From contig JAJYMS010000264.1 in assembly GCA_021786825.1 (NCBI GenBank), forward strand, positions 1 to 35,259: 35,259 nt of DNA, written 5' to 3'. Within the stretch, counting starts at the first letter, position 1, and every line of letters starts with the position of its first letter. Shown here piece by piece: positions 1-7,906 of the stretch. Under the pieces are notes generated by a model, which was not told the origin of the DNA, did not search any database, and saw only the letters and a program-made list of their open reading frames with translations. The DNA is from Bacillota bacterium. GTDB taxonomy: Bacteria > Bacillota > Sulfobacillia > JAMDAP01 > JAJYMS01. A program made the position numbers and the translations under genes.

Positions 1-1
1 A

Positions 2-160
2 CTGAACGAGGGCGACCTGGTGATCACCGGCAGCACGGCGGACCTGCTTCCCAGCCAGCGGATTCAGTCCCGCGAGGGACTCTTGCCGGAGAATAAGGAC
101 AACCAAACGAACGGCTCCGGCGGGGGGAACCAGGGCGGAACCGCTCCCGTCAAGCCTTGA
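2..160 (+). CDS. C-terminal end of a probable HlyD/MacA-type membrane fusion protein (partial, start outside window)
   Basis: Frame 2 reads LNEGDLVITGSTADLLPSQRIQSREGLLPENKDNQTNGSGGGNQGGTAPVKP* and its stop overlaps the start of the MacB-like permease. 'EGDLVITG' resembles MFP C-termini, and position supports the call. Confidence 0.5.
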   Translation: MNEGDLVITGSTADLLPSQRIQSREGLLPENKDNQTNGSGGGNQGGTAPVKP

Positions 161-1533
161 GGGGGATGGGTGTGAAACTCCCGCGTTTGAAACTCCCGCG
201 TTTAAAGCTCCCGCGTTGGGTCGCCTCCCTCTGGATCCGTTTCCGATTCAGCGCCGAGATGGCGGGACGCGCCATCATGGCCAAACCCCTGCGGTCGCTC
301 CTGACGACCCTCGGAGTAGCCATCGGCGTGACCTCGGTGATCAGCCTGATGGGCATCGGCGAAGGCGCCCGCCTGGCCGTGGTGCGGCAGTTCACCAGCC
401 TCGGTTCCAACGTGGTGGTGGTAAGAGCCCACGACCCCTCGGTGGAATTCGAGCCGGAGGAGGCCCACGACCTGGTGGAGCGGGTGGCGGGGCTCAAGCT
501 GGCCACCCCCGTGGTCCAGACCAAGGCTCCCGTCCGCTGGCGCCGCGCCAGGGGCACGGCTGAGATTCTGGGGGTGAACGAGGAGTTTCCGCAGGTGCGC
601 GACCATCCGCTGGTCGCCGGGCACTTCTTCACTCGCTGGCATGTGGAACAGCGTTTACCCGTCGCCGTCCTGGGATTCAATGTCGGCTCCGCCCTGCTGG
701 CAGGCAGGAGCCCCGTCGGCCAGACCTTGACCCTGCAAGGAAGCACCTACCTGATCCTCGGTGTGCTGGCACCCAAGGGCGCCGGCCAGGGCGAGGGCAT
801 CGACGACAAGATCCTCATTCCTTATACGACCGCCCAGGGGATCGCGGAAAAGAAGACCGTGGAGGAGATCTGGGCCAAGGCGGGCTCCCCGGCGGAGGCC
901 GAACTGGCCGTGGTCCAACTGGGGCGGATTTTCCGCCGTAAACTGGGGCTTGACCAGGCCGCGCCGACCCCGGTCCCTCCGGCGGCCCAAAAGGCCGAGG
1001 CCGGTCCGCCGGGCGGTGTCCCCGGCAAGCCCTTGCCGCCAACGGAAAAACCGGCTTCCCCGGGGGGGACGGGGCTGCCTTCCGGGGGCGAGGATCTAAT
1101 AACCATCACCAGCCTCAACCAGTTGGTCAAGGAAGCTGACCGCGCCAACCGGGTGATGACCCTCCTCCTGGGCGCCATCGCCGCGGTGTCGCTCCTGGTG
1201 GGTGGCCTGGGGATCATGAACATCATGCTGGTGGCGGTCACCGAACGCACCGGGGAAATCGGCGTTCGCCGCGCCTTGGGGGCCAAGCGGGGTGACCTGC
1301 TGGCGCAGTTCTTGCTCGAGGCCCTCTACCTGAGCGGCATCGGCAGCATCGCCGGCATCGCCGCGGGGGTCTGGGGGGTGCGGGCCTTTGCCCGCTACGG
1401 CTTCGAAACGGCGGTCAGCCTGCAGGCGGTCGAAATCGCCACCGGCATCGCCCTGGGGGCGGGCCTCCTCTTCGGCGTCTACCCGGCCATCTCCGCTTCG
1501 TCAGTACCTCCGATGGAGGCGCTGCGGAGGTAG
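157..1533 (+). CDS. MacB/FtsX-family ABC transporter permease (no ATPase domain)
   Basis: 458 aa. N-terminal TM with 'PLRSLLTTLGVAIGVTSVISLMGIGEGARLAVVRQFTSLGSNVVVV' (MacB_PCD), C-terminal 'GGLGIMNIMLVAVTERTGEIGVRRALGAKRGDLLAQFLLEA' (FtsX). TTG start at 157 or ATG at 166. Confidence 0.93.
   Translation: MRGMGVKLPRLKLPRLKLPRWVASLWIRFRFSAEMAGRAIMAKPLRSLLTTLGVAIGVTSVISLMGIGEGARLAVVRQFTSLGSNVVVVRAHDPSVEFEPEEAHDLVERVAGLKLATPVVQTKAPVRWRRARGTAEILGVNEEFPQVRDHPLVAGHFFTRWHVEQRLPVAVLGFNVGSALLAGRSPVGQTLTLQGSTYLILGVLAPKGAGQGEGIDDKILIPYTTAQGIAEKKTVEEIWAKAGSPAEAELAVVQLGRIFRRKLGLDQAAPTPVPPAAQKAEAGPPGGVPGKPLPPTEKPASPGGTGLPSGGEDLITITSLNQLVKEADRANRVMTLLLGAIAAVSLLVGGLGIMNIMLVAVTERTGEIGVRRALGAKRGDLLAQFLLEALYLSGIGSIAGIAAGVWGVRAFARYGFETAVSLQAVEIATGIALGAGLLFGVYPAISASSVPPMEALRR
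174..218 (+). repeat. Three tandem 15-bp repeats (GAAACTCCCGCGTTT) encoding KLPRL-KLPRL-KLPRW
   Basis: Copies 174-188 and 189-203 are identical; 204-218 (AAAGCTCCCGCGTTG) is a diverged third copy. Confidence 0.9.
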
Positions 1534-1545
1534 TTTCGACCGGGA

Positions 1546-4290
1546 TCAGTACCAGGTGTTGCCGTTCCAACGGCGGAGGGCGCCTCCGGCGTCCAGGATG
1601 TAAACGCTCGATTTCCCCGCGGGGTCGGTGACCACGGTCTTGCCGGCCTGCAGGTCGTAGGCGTAACGCCAGGTACTTCCGTCAAAGTCGGTGATGGCGG
1701 CGACGCGGCCCAGGTTGTCGTAGCGATAGCGGAGCTGTTCCCCACCGGCGGCGGTGAAGACCAGCAGGTTGCCCGTGATGTCGTACTCGAGGGCCATCGC
1801 CGCCAGCCCGCCGGGCGCCGTCAGGCGCAGGATCCTACCCATGGCGTCGTATTCGAAACGAATCGTTTGCCCCTGCTGATCCGTGACGGCCACCATCCGC
1901 CCGAGGGCGTCGTAAGCAAAGCGCCAGGAGCCGCCGGAGGCATCGGTGCGGCTGGCGATGCGGCCGGCGGCATCATAGGTGAAGGTCGCCGTCTCGCCCG
2001 TCGGGTCGGTCAGCCGCACCAGGCGCCGGGCCTCGTCGTACTCGTAGGTCTGGGGCCGCCCGCCGGGGCCGGTGACCCGGGTAAGTTCCCCGAGGTTGTT
2101 GTACGTGAAGGTGGTTGAACCGTGCCCGTCGGTGCGGGAGGTCATCCGGCCCCCGGGATCGTACGCGACCCGGACGTAATTCCCAGCCCCGTCGCGGACC
2201 CCGGTGACGTGATCCCCGGCGTCATAGGCGTACTCCGTCCGGTTCCCCTGGGCGTCGACGCGGGCGGTGATGCGGCCAGCCGCGTCCCACTCGTAGGTGA
2301 AGGTCCCGTCGCTGTCGGTGGCCTTGGCCAGGTTCCCGCCGGGCCCGTACTCGTAGGCCGACACGCGCCGGCCGCCGCGCACCGCCTCAGTGACCCGGCC
2401 GAGGGCGTCCCGGTACAACTCCAGCCGGTCTCCCTCCGGCCCGGTTACGGCCGACACCTGGTTGGCCCCGTCGTACTCATAGCGGTAGACGCGGCCCCGG
2501 GCGTCGGTCAGTTCCACCGCGCGTCCCGCCCCGTCGTAGCGCAGACTTGCGGTGGCAGCGCCGGCGTTGGTGGCGGTCAGGATGCGCCCGGCCGGGTCGT
2601 AGGTCCACCGCGTCACGCCCCCCAGGGCGTCCCGCCGCTGCAACAGGCGGCCGCCGGGGTCGTAAATCCAGGAGGTTGTCGCCCCCGTGGGGTCGGTGGT
2701 TTCCGTCATTCGCCCCAGCAGGTCGTAGCTGGTCTGGGTGCGGTTGCCCAGAGGATCGATACGGGCGGTGGGGTTGCCATAGGCGTCATACTCCATCCGG
2801 CTGATGTGCCCCGCGGGGTCCTTGGCCGAGACGATCAATCCCTGGCCGTTGCGGGTGTAGGCGGTGGTGTTCCCCAGGGCGTCGGTCCGGGCGATGATTT
2901 TGCCCTGGGTGTCCAGCTTGTAGGTGGTCCTGGCGCCGGAAAAGGCGACCTCCTCCACCGTCTTGCCAAAAGTGGGGTCGTAAGCGAAGATTCTGGTCCG
3001 CCCCAGGGGGTCGGTGGTCTTCACCAGGCGTGCCTGCTGGTCGTATTCGTAGAGGGTGGTCCCCGACGGGGTGGTCCGCTCGGTGAGCAGTCCCTGCTCA
3101 TTGTAAACGTATGTCGCCTGCCGCCCCAAAGGATCGACCGCCAGGGTGGCCCCCGCCTGGAAGAGGTAGGTGGTGGTGGCCCCGGCGGCGTCGGTGATGG
3201 TCGTCTGGCCCCGGCCGTACTGGTAGGTGGTGCGGCCGGCTGCCGTGACCACCGCCGCGACCCTACCCTCGGGGGTGTACTCGTACCGCACGGTGACCCC
3301 GCCGCCGTCGGTGCGGGAGGTGAGGCGGTGCTGATCGTCGTACGTGAAGTCCTGCACGCGGCCGTCGGGGCCGGTGACCCGTACCAGGTTCTGACTCGGG
3401 TCATGGGCATAGCGGTACACCCCGCCCGCGGGGTCAGTCGCCTGGACCAGCAGCCCTCCGTCGTAAGCGAACCGGAGTCGGCGGCCCGCCGAGTCCGTTA
3501 CACCGGTCCGAAGGCCGGCGTCGGAGTAGCGGAAGGTGAGAGAGTTACCGTGGATGTCGACCATTTTGGTGAGCTTGCCGGCGGCCTTGCCATGATAGTG
3601 CAGCTCCGTGCCGTCAGGGCGGCGCACCACGTAGTCGGTGGCCGAAACCTGGGTGAGGGCCGTCGGGTCGGCGGGGGACTGGGGAGAGTACCGGCCCTCG
3701 TCGAGGTTGCGGTAGATGAGGGAATCCCAGGCAGGGGACCAGCCGTAGCCCAGTACGCCGGGGCCGGCGGCCGCGCCGGCGCCGGTCGCCCCGGTGGTGT
3801 CGGCGACGCCGCTGGAGTAGCGCCGCTCAAAGGCAAAAGGCAGGTTGTAGAAGGGGATGTCCAGGTCCCCGGCGCGGAGGCCCAGGACGCCGGTGGCCGG
3901 GTCCACGTAGGTCTCCACGGGGTCGTAAAACCCGGGCGGCTGTGGCGGGTCAGGCGGCACCGGGGACGTCGCGGCACCCGGCGTCAGGGGTGCCGGGAAG
4001 CCCTTCACAAGGGTCTGCAGGGCCGGGGCGACGGCCGCCAGCAACGGATCTTGCCCGGGCTCGGGCTCCCAGGGAAGTTCCTCCCGCGGCAACTCGGGTA
4101 AGACCAGGGTCGTTGGGTTGAACAACCGTTCCTGCGTGGCCGGGACGGCGGGAGCCGCGGGGGACGCGGAGAGTAACGCCGGCACGGCGGCGAGGGCCAC
4201 CGGCTGAGGGCCGGCGGTGAAGACCAGCGCCACCGCCAGGAGGATGGCCACGGTCCGGCCCGGGCGGGGCAGGGCACACGGGCAGCGCAT
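1546..4290 (-). CDS. Secreted YD-repeat/RHS-repeat protein, 914 aa
   Basis: N-terminal signal-like segment (RTVAILLAVALVFTAGPQPVALA) followed by many YD repeats (e.g. 'YEYDGANQVSAVTGPEGDRLELYRDALGRVTEAVRGG'). GGAGG-type RBS upstream of the ATG. Confidence 0.93.
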   Translation of the reverse strand: MRCPCALPRPGRTVAILLAVALVFTAGPQPVALAAVPALLSASPAAPAVPATQERLFNPTTLVLPELPREELPWEPEPGQDPLLAAVAPALQTLVKGFPAPLTPGAATSPVPPDPPQPPGFYDPVETYVDPATGVLGLRAGDLDIPFYNLPFAFERRYSSGVADTTGATGAGAAAGPGVLGYGWSPAWDSLIYRNLDEGRYSPQSPADPTALTQVSATDYVVRRPDGTELHYHGKAAGKLTKMVDIHGNSLTFRYSDAGLRTGVTDSAGRRLRFAYDGGLLVQATDPAGGVYRYAHDPSQNLVRVTGPDGRVQDFTYDDQHRLTSRTDGGGVTVRYEYTPEGRVAAVVTAAGRTTYQYGRGQTTITDAAGATTTYLFQAGATLAVDPLGRQATYVYNEQGLLTERTTPSGTTLYEYDQQARLVKTTDPLGRTRIFAYDPTFGKTVEEVAFSGARTTYKLDTQGKIIARTDALGNTTAYTRNGQGLIVSAKDPAGHISRMEYDAYGNPTARIDPLGNRTQTSYDLLGRMTETTDPTGATTSWIYDPGGRLLQRRDALGGVTRWTYDPAGRILTATNAGAATASLRYDGAGRAVELTDARGRVYRYEYDGANQVSAVTGPEGDRLELYRDALGRVTEAVRGGRRVSAYEYGPGGNLAKATDSDGTFTYEWDAAGRITARVDAQGNRTEYAYDAGDHVTGVRDGAGNYVRVAYDPGGRMTSRTDGHGSTTFTYNNLGELTRVTGPGGRPQTYEYDEARRLVRLTDPTGETATFTYDAAGRIASRTDASGGSWRFAYDALGRMVAVTDQQGQTIRFEYDAMGRILRLTAPGGLAAMALEYDITGNLLVFTAAGGEQLRYRYDNLGRVAAITDFDGSTWRYAYDLQAGKTVVTDPAGKSSVYILDAGGALRRWNGNTWY

Positions 4291-4317
4291 GACAGGTTCC
4301 CTCCAGGTTCCCGGAAA

Positions 4318-4354
4318 GCAGCGAAAAGCCCACTCCGCCGTTAAGCGGGTGGGC
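4318..4354 (-). terminator. Probable intrinsic terminator after livM / upstream of the RHS gene
   Basis: Minus strand: GCCCAC-CCGC-TTAACG-GCGG-A-GTGGGC followed by TTTTCGCTGCTTT. Arms 4328-4333/4349-4354 plus an inner CCGC/GCGG stem. Confidence 0.6.
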
Positions 4355-4368
4355 GTCCACAGACCGTC

Positions 4369-5502
4369 TCAAGGGTCCCGCCTTCGGCAACGCGGCCGCC
4401 CTGGCTCCGGCCGGCGCACCTGCGGTGCACCCTCCGGGGCTTTAGGCCCTGCGCTTTGCGCCCCCAAGGCTTTCGCCTGGGGTTGCCTTTTCGGTCGCTT
4501 TCCCAGTTTCAGGTATCTCAAGCGGTTGCAATACTGAATGTTCGACACCGGGGACAAAACTCCTGCCCGGCCGTCGCTCCCCAGCCCCGCCAGCCCGGCG
4601 GGAAGAAACAACACGATGAGGGCGTAGCCGATTCCCAGCACCAACCGCCAGCGCTCCGTGTAGGTCGACAGCACCGTTCCCGCCAGCTTCACCACCGCGG
4701 CCCCCACCAAGGGCCCGCTCAGCGTTCCCGCCCCGCCGATAATCGTCATCAGCATGACGTTGATGGTCGTCTCGGTGCCCAGCACCCCCGGCACCACAAA
4801 GTTCTCGGCGGCGGCGTAGATCACTCCGGCCAGGGAGGCCAGCACCCCCGCCAGGGTAAGCGCCCCCAGCTTGTAGGCAAAGACGTTGTAGCCCAGCATC
4901 GCCGCCCGCGGCTCGTTTTCCCGGATTGCCACCAGCACCCGCCCGAAAGGCGAGTTCACCACCCGCCTGGCCACCAGGTAGCTCAAGACGGCAAACCCAA
5001 GCACCAGGAAGTACAATTCCACCCGGTGCCTCGGGCCGTAGGCCCAGTCGGGGGCCACCTGGACCGCCAGGCCATCTCCACCCCCGGTGATGGCGCTGAA
5101 CTTCTCGGCCAGGATGCGGAAGAACTCGGCGAAGGCCATCGTCACCATGGCGAAGTGGACGCCCTTCAGCCGCAGCGAGAGCGCCCCCACGACCAGGGCA
5201 AAGCCGAGCGAAACCACCGGCACCGCCGCCAAGGCCACCCAAATGGAAGTGTGCAGGTATCTGGCCAGCATCGCCGCCGCGTAGGCGCCACTGCCGAAGA
5301 ACAGGGCGTGGCCGAAGGAAACGATCCCGCCATAACCCATCAACAGGTCAAAGCTGATGGCAAAGACGGCAAAGACAAACACGCTGATCAACAGCGACAG
5401 CAGGTACCGGTCGCCGTGAAGCAGGGGCAGGGCGGCCAAAGCGAGCAGCAACGGCAAAGGAGCGATCTTTCCCAGCGGCGGCTTCATAACCTTGGCCAAC
5501 AT
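4369..5502 (-). CDS. livM: Branched-chain amino acid-type ABC transporter permease LivM, with an unusual C-terminal tail
   Basis: The supplied ORF 4369..6033 is over-extended. Probable start is ATG at 5502 (MLAKVMKPPLGKIAPLP), just past the livH stop. LivM signature 'DLLMGYGGIVSFGHALFFGSGAYAAAML... MTIIGGAGTLSGPLVGAAVV'. Confidence 0.9.
   Translation of the reverse strand: MLAKVMKPPLGKIAPLPLLLALAALPLLHGDRYLLSLLISVFVFAVFAISFDLLMGYGGIVSFGHALFFGSGAYAAAMLARYLHTSIWVALAAVPVVSLGFALVVGALSLRLKGVHFAMVTMAFAEFFRILAEKFSAITGGGDGLAVQVAPDWAYGPRHRVELYFLVLGFAVLSYLVARRVVNSPFGRVLVAIRENEPRAAMLGYNVFAYKLGALTLAGVLASLAGVIYAAAENFVVPGVLGTETTINVMLMTIIGGAGTLSGPLVGAAVVKLAGTVLSTYTERWRLVLGIGYALIVLFLPAGLAGLGSDGRAGVLSPVSNIQYCNRLRYLKLGKRPKRQPQAKALGAQSAGPKAPEGAPQVRRPEPGRPRCRRRDP
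4380..4482. repeat. Tandem array of short GC-rich hairpins
   Basis: GCC-TTC-GGC (4380-4388), GCACC-TGC-GGTGC (4416-4428), GGGC-TTTAG-GCCC (4437-4449), GCGC-TTT-GCGC (4451-4461), CCCC-A-AGGC-TTTC-GCCT-GGGG (4462-4482). Confidence 0.75.
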
Positions 5503-5504
5503 CC

Positions 5505-6365
5505 TCACCCCTTTCGCAGGCCCAGCAGTCCTTCGGGGCGGATCAACAAGACCAGCGCCATCAGCCCCACGTTCACCGCCAGGGCCAGTTCGGGCTGATA
5601 GTAGGCCGCGAAAGACTGGCAGAGCCCCACCAGGATGCCCGCCACCGCCGAGCCGGTGATGCTCCCCAGGCCCCCGATCACGACGACGATGAAGGCCGGC
5701 AGGAGGTTCTCCGCCGCCAGCAGGGGATGCGCCCCCTCGAAGGGTCCGGCCACCGCCCCGCCCAAAGCGGCCAGGGCCGCCCCCAGGGCGAAGACCAGGG
5801 TGAAGACGCGTTGGATGTTGATCCCCAGGGCCTGCACCATCTCGCGGTTCTCCACCCCCGCCCGGACGATGATCCCGAGCCGCGTCCGGGTGAGAAACAG
5901 GTGCACCGCCACCCACACCAGGAGTCCCACGGCGATGATGAAGACGCGGTAGACCGGGAAGGGCCGGTCGAAAACCGCGACCGAGCCCTCCAGGGCTTTG
6001 GGCAGGGGGAAGGGCAGCGGGTAAGGCCCCCACAAGGCCTGCACGGCCTCATCGAAGATCAGGATCAGGCCCATCGTCATCAGCATCTGAAAGATCGGGC
6101 GGCCGTACAGCGGACGAATCGCCAGCACCTCCACCACCACCCCCAGCAGACCGCCGAAGAAAAAACCTCCCAGCACCGCGGCCGTGAAACTGCCACTCAG
6201 CCGGAAGGTGGCGAGCGCCCCGTAGGCCCCCAGCATGTAAAACGCCCCGTGGGCGAAGTTGAGCACGTCCATCAGGCCGAAGATCAGGGACAGCCCGGCG
6301 GCGATCAAGAACCACAACATCCCCACCGTCAGCCCCTGCAGCGTAAGCCAGAGGACTAGACCCAA
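5505..6365 (-). CDS. livH: Branched-chain amino acid-type ABC transporter permease LivH
   Basis: 286 aa. 'GLSLIFGLMDVLNFAHGAFYMLGAYGA' and 'FIVVVIGGLGSITGSAVAGILVGL' are LivH hallmarks. Confidence 0.95.
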   Translation of the reverse strand: MGLVLWLTLQGLTVGMLWFLIAAGLSLIFGLMDVLNFAHGAFYMLGAYGALATFRLSGSFTAAVLGGFFFGGLLGVVVEVLAIRPLYGRPIFQMLMTMGLILIFDEAVQALWGPYPLPFPLPKALEGSVAVFDRPFPVYRVFIIAVGLLVWVAVHLFLTRTRLGIIVRAGVENREMVQALGINIQRVFTLVFALGAALAALGGAVAGPFEGAHPLLAAENLLPAFIVVVIGGLGSITGSAVAGILVGLCQSFAAYYQPELALAVNVGLMALVLLIRPEGLLGLRKG

Positions 6366-7100
6366 TCACGCCACCCCCAGGTACTTGCGCTTCAACTCGG
6401 CATCCGCCACCAGTTCGGGCATGGCGCCGGACTTCACCGTCCGGCCGTCGTCGATGATGCAATAGCGATCACCGATCGCGGCGGCGAGGGCGAAGTTCTG
6501 CTCCACCAGCAGAATGGTCGTCTGCAGGGCGATCCGCCGCAGGTCCTCCCCCAGGTGCTCGACCACGATGGGGGCCAGCCCCTTGCTCGGCTCATCGATC
6601 AGCAGCAGGGCGTTTTCGTTCACCATCGCCCGGGCGATGGCCAGCATCTGCTGCTGCCCGCCCGATAGCAGCCCGGCCCGCCGCCGCCAGGCCTGCCGCA
6701 GGTCCGGGAAGAGGGAAAAGACGCGCTCCAGCCGCTGTTGCGCCGCCGAATTTTTGCCCCGCCGCAACGCGGTCCTCGGCAGGTCGCCCCCGCGCACCGC
6801 CACCCGCAGGTTCTCCTCCACCGTGAGCTGGCCGAAGACGCCACGGTCCTCAGGCACGTAGCCAAGGCCCCGCCAGGCAACGGCGTGAGGGGGCAATCGG
6901 GTGATGTCCTGGCCGCGCAACCGCACCTCTCCGACGCGCGCCGGCACCAGGCCCATGATCGTCCGCAGGGTGGTCGTCTTGCCCGCCCCGTTGCGGCCCA
7001 GCAGCACCGTGATCCCTCCTTCGGGCACCGCCAAGGACACGCCCTGCAGGATGTGGAACTGCCCGATATAGGTCTGGACCGCTTCCAGTTCCAGCAGCAT
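6366..7100 (-). CDS. livF: ABC transporter ATP-binding protein LivF
   Basis: Walker A GRNGAGKTT, signature LSGGQQQMLAIARAM, Walker B ALLLIDEP; LivF-type C-terminus. Confidence 0.95.
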   Translation of the reverse strand: MLLELEAVQTYIGQFHILQGVSLAVPEGGITVLLGRNGAGKTTTLRTIMGLVPARVGEVRLRGQDITRLPPHAVAWRGLGYVPEDRGVFGQLTVEENLRVAVRGGDLPRTALRRGKNSAAQQRLERVFSLFPDLRQAWRRRAGLLSGGQQQMLAIARAMVNENALLLIDEPSKGLAPIVVEHLGEDLRRIALQTTILLVEQNFALAAAIGDRYCIIDDGRTVKSGAMPELVADAELKRKYLGVA

Positions 7101-7104
7101 CGCG

Positions 7105-7902
7105 CTAATCCTCCTGCCCCGCCGCCGGTGACGCAGGCCGAGGCTCTGCTGCCGCGCCGCCGAGATAAGCCGCCTGGACCGCTGGGTTGGCGCTGATCTC
7201 GGCCGGCGTCCCCTCGGCGATCACTCTCCCCCCGGCCAGTACCGCGACGCGGTCGGAGATGCTCATCACGATGTCCATCTTGTGCTCCACCATCAAGATG
7301 GTGATCTGTCCCCGCTCCTTCAGCCGCCGCAGCAGATCGATGATCGAGGGAACCTCTTCGTGGCTCATCCCCGCGGTCGGCTCGTCCAGCAGCAGCAGGA
7401 CAGGCTGGGCTGCCAGGGCCAGCCCGATCTCCAGCTTGCGCTTGTCCCCGTGCGACAACCCGCTCGCCGGCAGATGGCGCTTGGCCGCCAGGCCCACCTC
7501 CTCCAGCACCCGCTCGGCCGCCTCCCGGTAGCCGTGGAGGCTGTCGGCGTGCAGCCACAGCTTGTGTCCCTCCCTGCCCCGCGCCTGGGCCGCCAGGCGC
7601 ACATTCTCCAGCACCTTCAGGTTGGGGAAGAGGTTGGTGATTTGAAAGGACCTCCCCACTCCTCGCCGGGCGATCAGATGGGGCGGCAGCCCGGTGATGT
7701 CCTCACCGCGGAAGAAGACCTGGCCGCTCGTGGGCCGGTGCGCTCCGCTGATCAGGTTGAACAGCGTCGTCTTGCCCGCCCCGTTGGGACCGATCACGGT
7801 GTAGAAAGTGCGGGCTGGCACCCGCAAACTGATGCCCTGGTTGGCCGCCAGCCCGCCGAAGTTCTTGGCAAGGTCCCGCGTTTCCAGAATAAACTCGCTC
7901 AC
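7105..7902 (-). CDS. livG: ABC transporter ATP-binding protein LivG
   Basis: Walker [17 protein letters not shown], '[35 protein letters not shown]'. Likely GTG start at 7902 ([17 protein letters not shown]), inside supplied ORF 7105..7938. Confidence 0.95.
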   Translation of the reverse strand: MSEFILETRDLAKNFGGLAANQGISLRVPARTFYTVIGPNGAGKTTLFNLISGAHRPTSGQVFFRGEDITGLPPHLIARRGVGRSFQITNLFPNLKVLENVRLAAQARGREGHKLWLHADSLHGYREAAERVLEEVGLAAKRHLPASGLSHGDKRKLEIGLALAAQPVLLLLDEPTAGMSHEEVPSIIDLLRRLKERGQITILMVEHKMDIVMSISDRVAVLAGGRVIAEGTPAEISANPAVQAAYLGGAAAEPRPASPAAGQED

Positions 7903-7906
7903 CGGC

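Noticed and set aside
1546-3900. Repetitive short DNA motifs (e.g. CGTCGTA/GTCGTA-type) suggesting a CRISPR or satellite array
   Set aside because: They are codon-level echoes of YD repeats (YEYD, TYDA, GR) with variable spacing, not a DNA-level array.
2122-4101. 659-aa plus-strand ORF inside the RHS gene
   Set aside because: Antisense to a strongly supported YD-repeat gene. Long antisense ORFs are expected in GC-rich repetitive coding DNA, and its translation has no domain-like motifs.
4291-4400. Possible c-di-GMP-I (GEMM) riboswitch upstream of the RHS gene
   Set aside because: The minus strand shows 'GCCGAAGGCGGGAC', loosely like the P1b loop, but the conserved GGACGCAAAGCC core is absent. 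A covariance-model search (Rfam GEMM) would be decisive.
4456-5598. Plus-strand ORF rich in Gln/His/Arg opposite livM, and similar ones at 5727, 11372 and 13942
   Set aside because: Shadow ORFs of well-supported minus-strand genes.
5503-6033. N-terminal extension of the supplied ORF 4369..6033
   Set aside because: It is an out-of-frame reading of livH; LivM starts at 5502.
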